The notes below the pieces were generated by a model. The model had not been told where the DNA came from, made no database searches, and saw only the letters and a program-made list of their open reading frames with translations. From Hyphomonadaceae bacterium UKL13-1 (lineage in GTDB: Bacteria > Pseudomonadota > Alphaproteobacteria > Caulobacterales > Aquidulcibacteraceae), in assembly GCA_001602435.1 (NCBI GenBank), contig CP012156.1:248001-312000 (forward strand): 64,000 nucleotides of DNA. Reading direction: 5' to 3'. This document shows, in pieces, positions 62,782 to 64,000 of the stretch. A program made the translations under genes and the position numbers. Every line of letters starts with the position of its first letter. Position 1 is the stretch's first letter.

Positions 62782-64000
62782 ATGCTGAAGAAAATCCTGT
62801 TGGGTGGCTTGGTTGCTGTCGTGGGTTTAGGCGCGCTGGCCTATGTAAAGCGCGTGGACATCGTTCTGGCACTGGCTGCCTCCCAAAAGCGCACGGATAT
62901 TCCCGAAAATAAGCCAATTGCCTGGATGCAGGGCCCGGCAGCCGCAGAAGCCACAGCAGGCGGCCGCCCGCCCAATATCATTTTCATTCTGGCCGATGAT
63001 CTGGGCTATAATGACATCTCGACTTTTGGCGGCGGTCTCGGCAATGGCAAGATCAAGACGCCCAATATCGACGCTTTAGCTTCCTCGGGTGTTGCATTCC
63101 GTCAGGCCTATTCGGGTACCGCAAGCTGTGCGCCATCGCGCGCCATGATCATGACCGGTCGCTATCCAACCCGCACGGGCTTTGAATTCACCCCGACGCC
63201 AGACGGCATGGGCCGGGTGGTGAAAATGGTAGCGGACTCCATGCGTGGTCAAAGCGGCATGCCGCCCGCCATCTATCATGCCGACCGTGTGGCCGAGATG
63301 CCCAAGTTCGACAAGCAAGGCCTGCCCGGATCAGAAGTCACCATCGCCGAAGTTTTGAAGACGCGCGGCTATCACACGGTCCATATCGGCAAGTGGCACA
63401 CAGGCCTTGGCCCAGAGTTTGGGGCAAATGCTCAAGGCTTTGACGAGAGCCTCTTGATGGCAAGCGGCCTGCATCTGCCCGAAGATGATCCCAATGCGGT
63501 CAATGCCAAGCTGGATTTTGACCCGATCGATAAGTTCCTGTGGGCACGGATGGAATATGCGGCCTCTTACAATGATGGGGAATGGTTCAAGCCACGCGGC
63601 TATCTCGCCGATTATTGGACCGATGAGGCGATTGAAGTCATCAAGGCCAATAAGAACCGGCCTTTCTTCATCAATCTTTCGCATTGGACCGTGCACACGC
63701 CTCTGCAAGCCAAAAAGGCCGATTATGATGCGGTGGGGCCGATGGGGTCCGAGCGTGAGCGGGTTTATGCCGCGATGATTGTGGCGCTAGACCGTAGCGT
63801 TGGCCGGATTGTCGCGACCTTGAAAGAGCAAGGCATGGCAGAGAATACCTTGATCGTGTTTTCCAGCGACAATGGCGGGCCGGGCTATATTGGCTTGCCA
63901 GAAATCAACAAGCCGTTCCGTGGCTGGAAATTGTCCCTGTTTGAAGGCGGCATTCGGGTGCCGATGTTCATGTCTTGGCCCGGCAAGATTCCTGCGGGAA
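62782..64000 (+). CDS. type I sulfatase (partial at window end)
   Basis: An open frame of 406 codons running off the right end. It starts at an ATG after GGGGGAGACTGACGTC and has an N-terminal membrane segment (ILLGGLVAVVGLGALAYV), IIFILADDLGYNDIS, the active-site motif CAPSRAMIMTGR (Cys116), GYHTVHIGKWHTGLG and FSSDNGGPGYIG. The C-terminal part is missing. It lies 26 bases after the transferase-like gene in the same operon. Confidence 0.93.
   Translation, partial: MLKKILLGGLVAVVGLGALAYVKRVDIVLALAASQKRTDIPENKPIAWMQGPAAAEATAGGRPPNIIFILADDLGYNDISTFGGGLGNGKIKTPNIDALASSGVAFRQAYSGTASCAPSRAMIMTGRYPTRTGFEFTPTPDGMGRVVKMVADSMRGQSGMPPAIYHADRVAEMPKFDKQGLPGSEVTIAEVLKTRGYHTVHIGKWHTGLGPEFGANAQGFDESLLMASGLHLPEDDPNAVNAKLDFDPIDKFLWARMEYAASYNDGEWFKPRGYLADYWTDEAIEVIKANKNRPFFINLSHWTVHTPLQAKKADYDAVGPMGSERERVYAAMIVALDRSVGRIVATLKEQGMAENTLIVFSSDNGGPGYIGLPEINKPFRGWKLSLFEGGIRVPMFMSWPGKIPAG

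Overview
The window is about 64 kb of moderately high-GC DNA from an alphaproteobacterium, most likely of the Caulobacterales or a related stalked/marine group. I infer this from the flagellin, whose SAKDNGAIWA stretch resembles Caulobacter flagellins, the abundance of TonB-dependent receptors (TBDRs) paired with sugar enzymes, and the dispersed CCCTCACCCCCGACC-type intergenic repeats. The assignment rests on recall and motif reading; no database search was run.

Left end (1-11,950): a stress cluster (CsbD-like protein, Fe/Mn superoxide dismutase with a small coupled ORF); a GT4-type glycosyltransferase coupled to a GH130 mannoside enzyme; a FAS1 lipoprotein; a TBDR broken by a one-base frameshift; an OmpR-type two-component system with TGTCACA repeats in its promoter region; and a ROK repressor.

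Sugar region (12,000-29,000): two adjoining utilisation loci. The first (TBDR, glycerate kinase, GH63-type glucosyl-/mannosylglycerate hydrolase, MFS importer, ROK sugar kinase) reads as a complete route for a glycosylglycerate compatible solute. The second (TBDR, flavin-dependent halogenase, GH68 fructosyltransferase/fructosidase, TPR-2OG-oxygenase-like protein, sucrose-type MFS transporter, LacI regulator) resembles a sucrose/fructan locus. It carries matching TGCAAT-CG-ATTGCA operators in front of the TBDR and the transporter, and a weaker one near the lacI-type gene.

Middle (29,100-45,600): a cytochrome b561/PepSY/two-component cluster; an RNA-repair locus (sigma54 activator RtcR, divergent rtcB - unknown 173-aa gene - rtcA with a near-consensus sigma54 promoter); a PhnA-like protein; a flagellin with a textbook terminator; an ABC ATPase with a permease-M1-peptidase fusion; and a lipoprotein gene interrupted by an in-frame amber codon. 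Two intergenic stretches (29.5-29.9 kb and 45.6-46.5 kb) are packed with large inverted repeats.

Right end (46,500-64,000): a sulfatase - GPH symporter - GH1 beta-glycosidase operon, a TetR regulator and a TBDR, linked by a 24-bp palindrome before the TBDR and a degenerate copy before the sulfatase; a tRNA-Arg(CCG); DUF305 and phytase-like proteins; then a long same-strand run (DsbA/HCCA-isomerase-like double domain, lipoprotein formylglycine-generating enzyme, metallo-beta-lactamase-fold hydrolase, sulfatase, glutathione-transferase-like protein, sulfatase cut by the window end). This looks like a self-contained sulfate-ester degradation operon carrying its own sulfatase-maturation enzyme.
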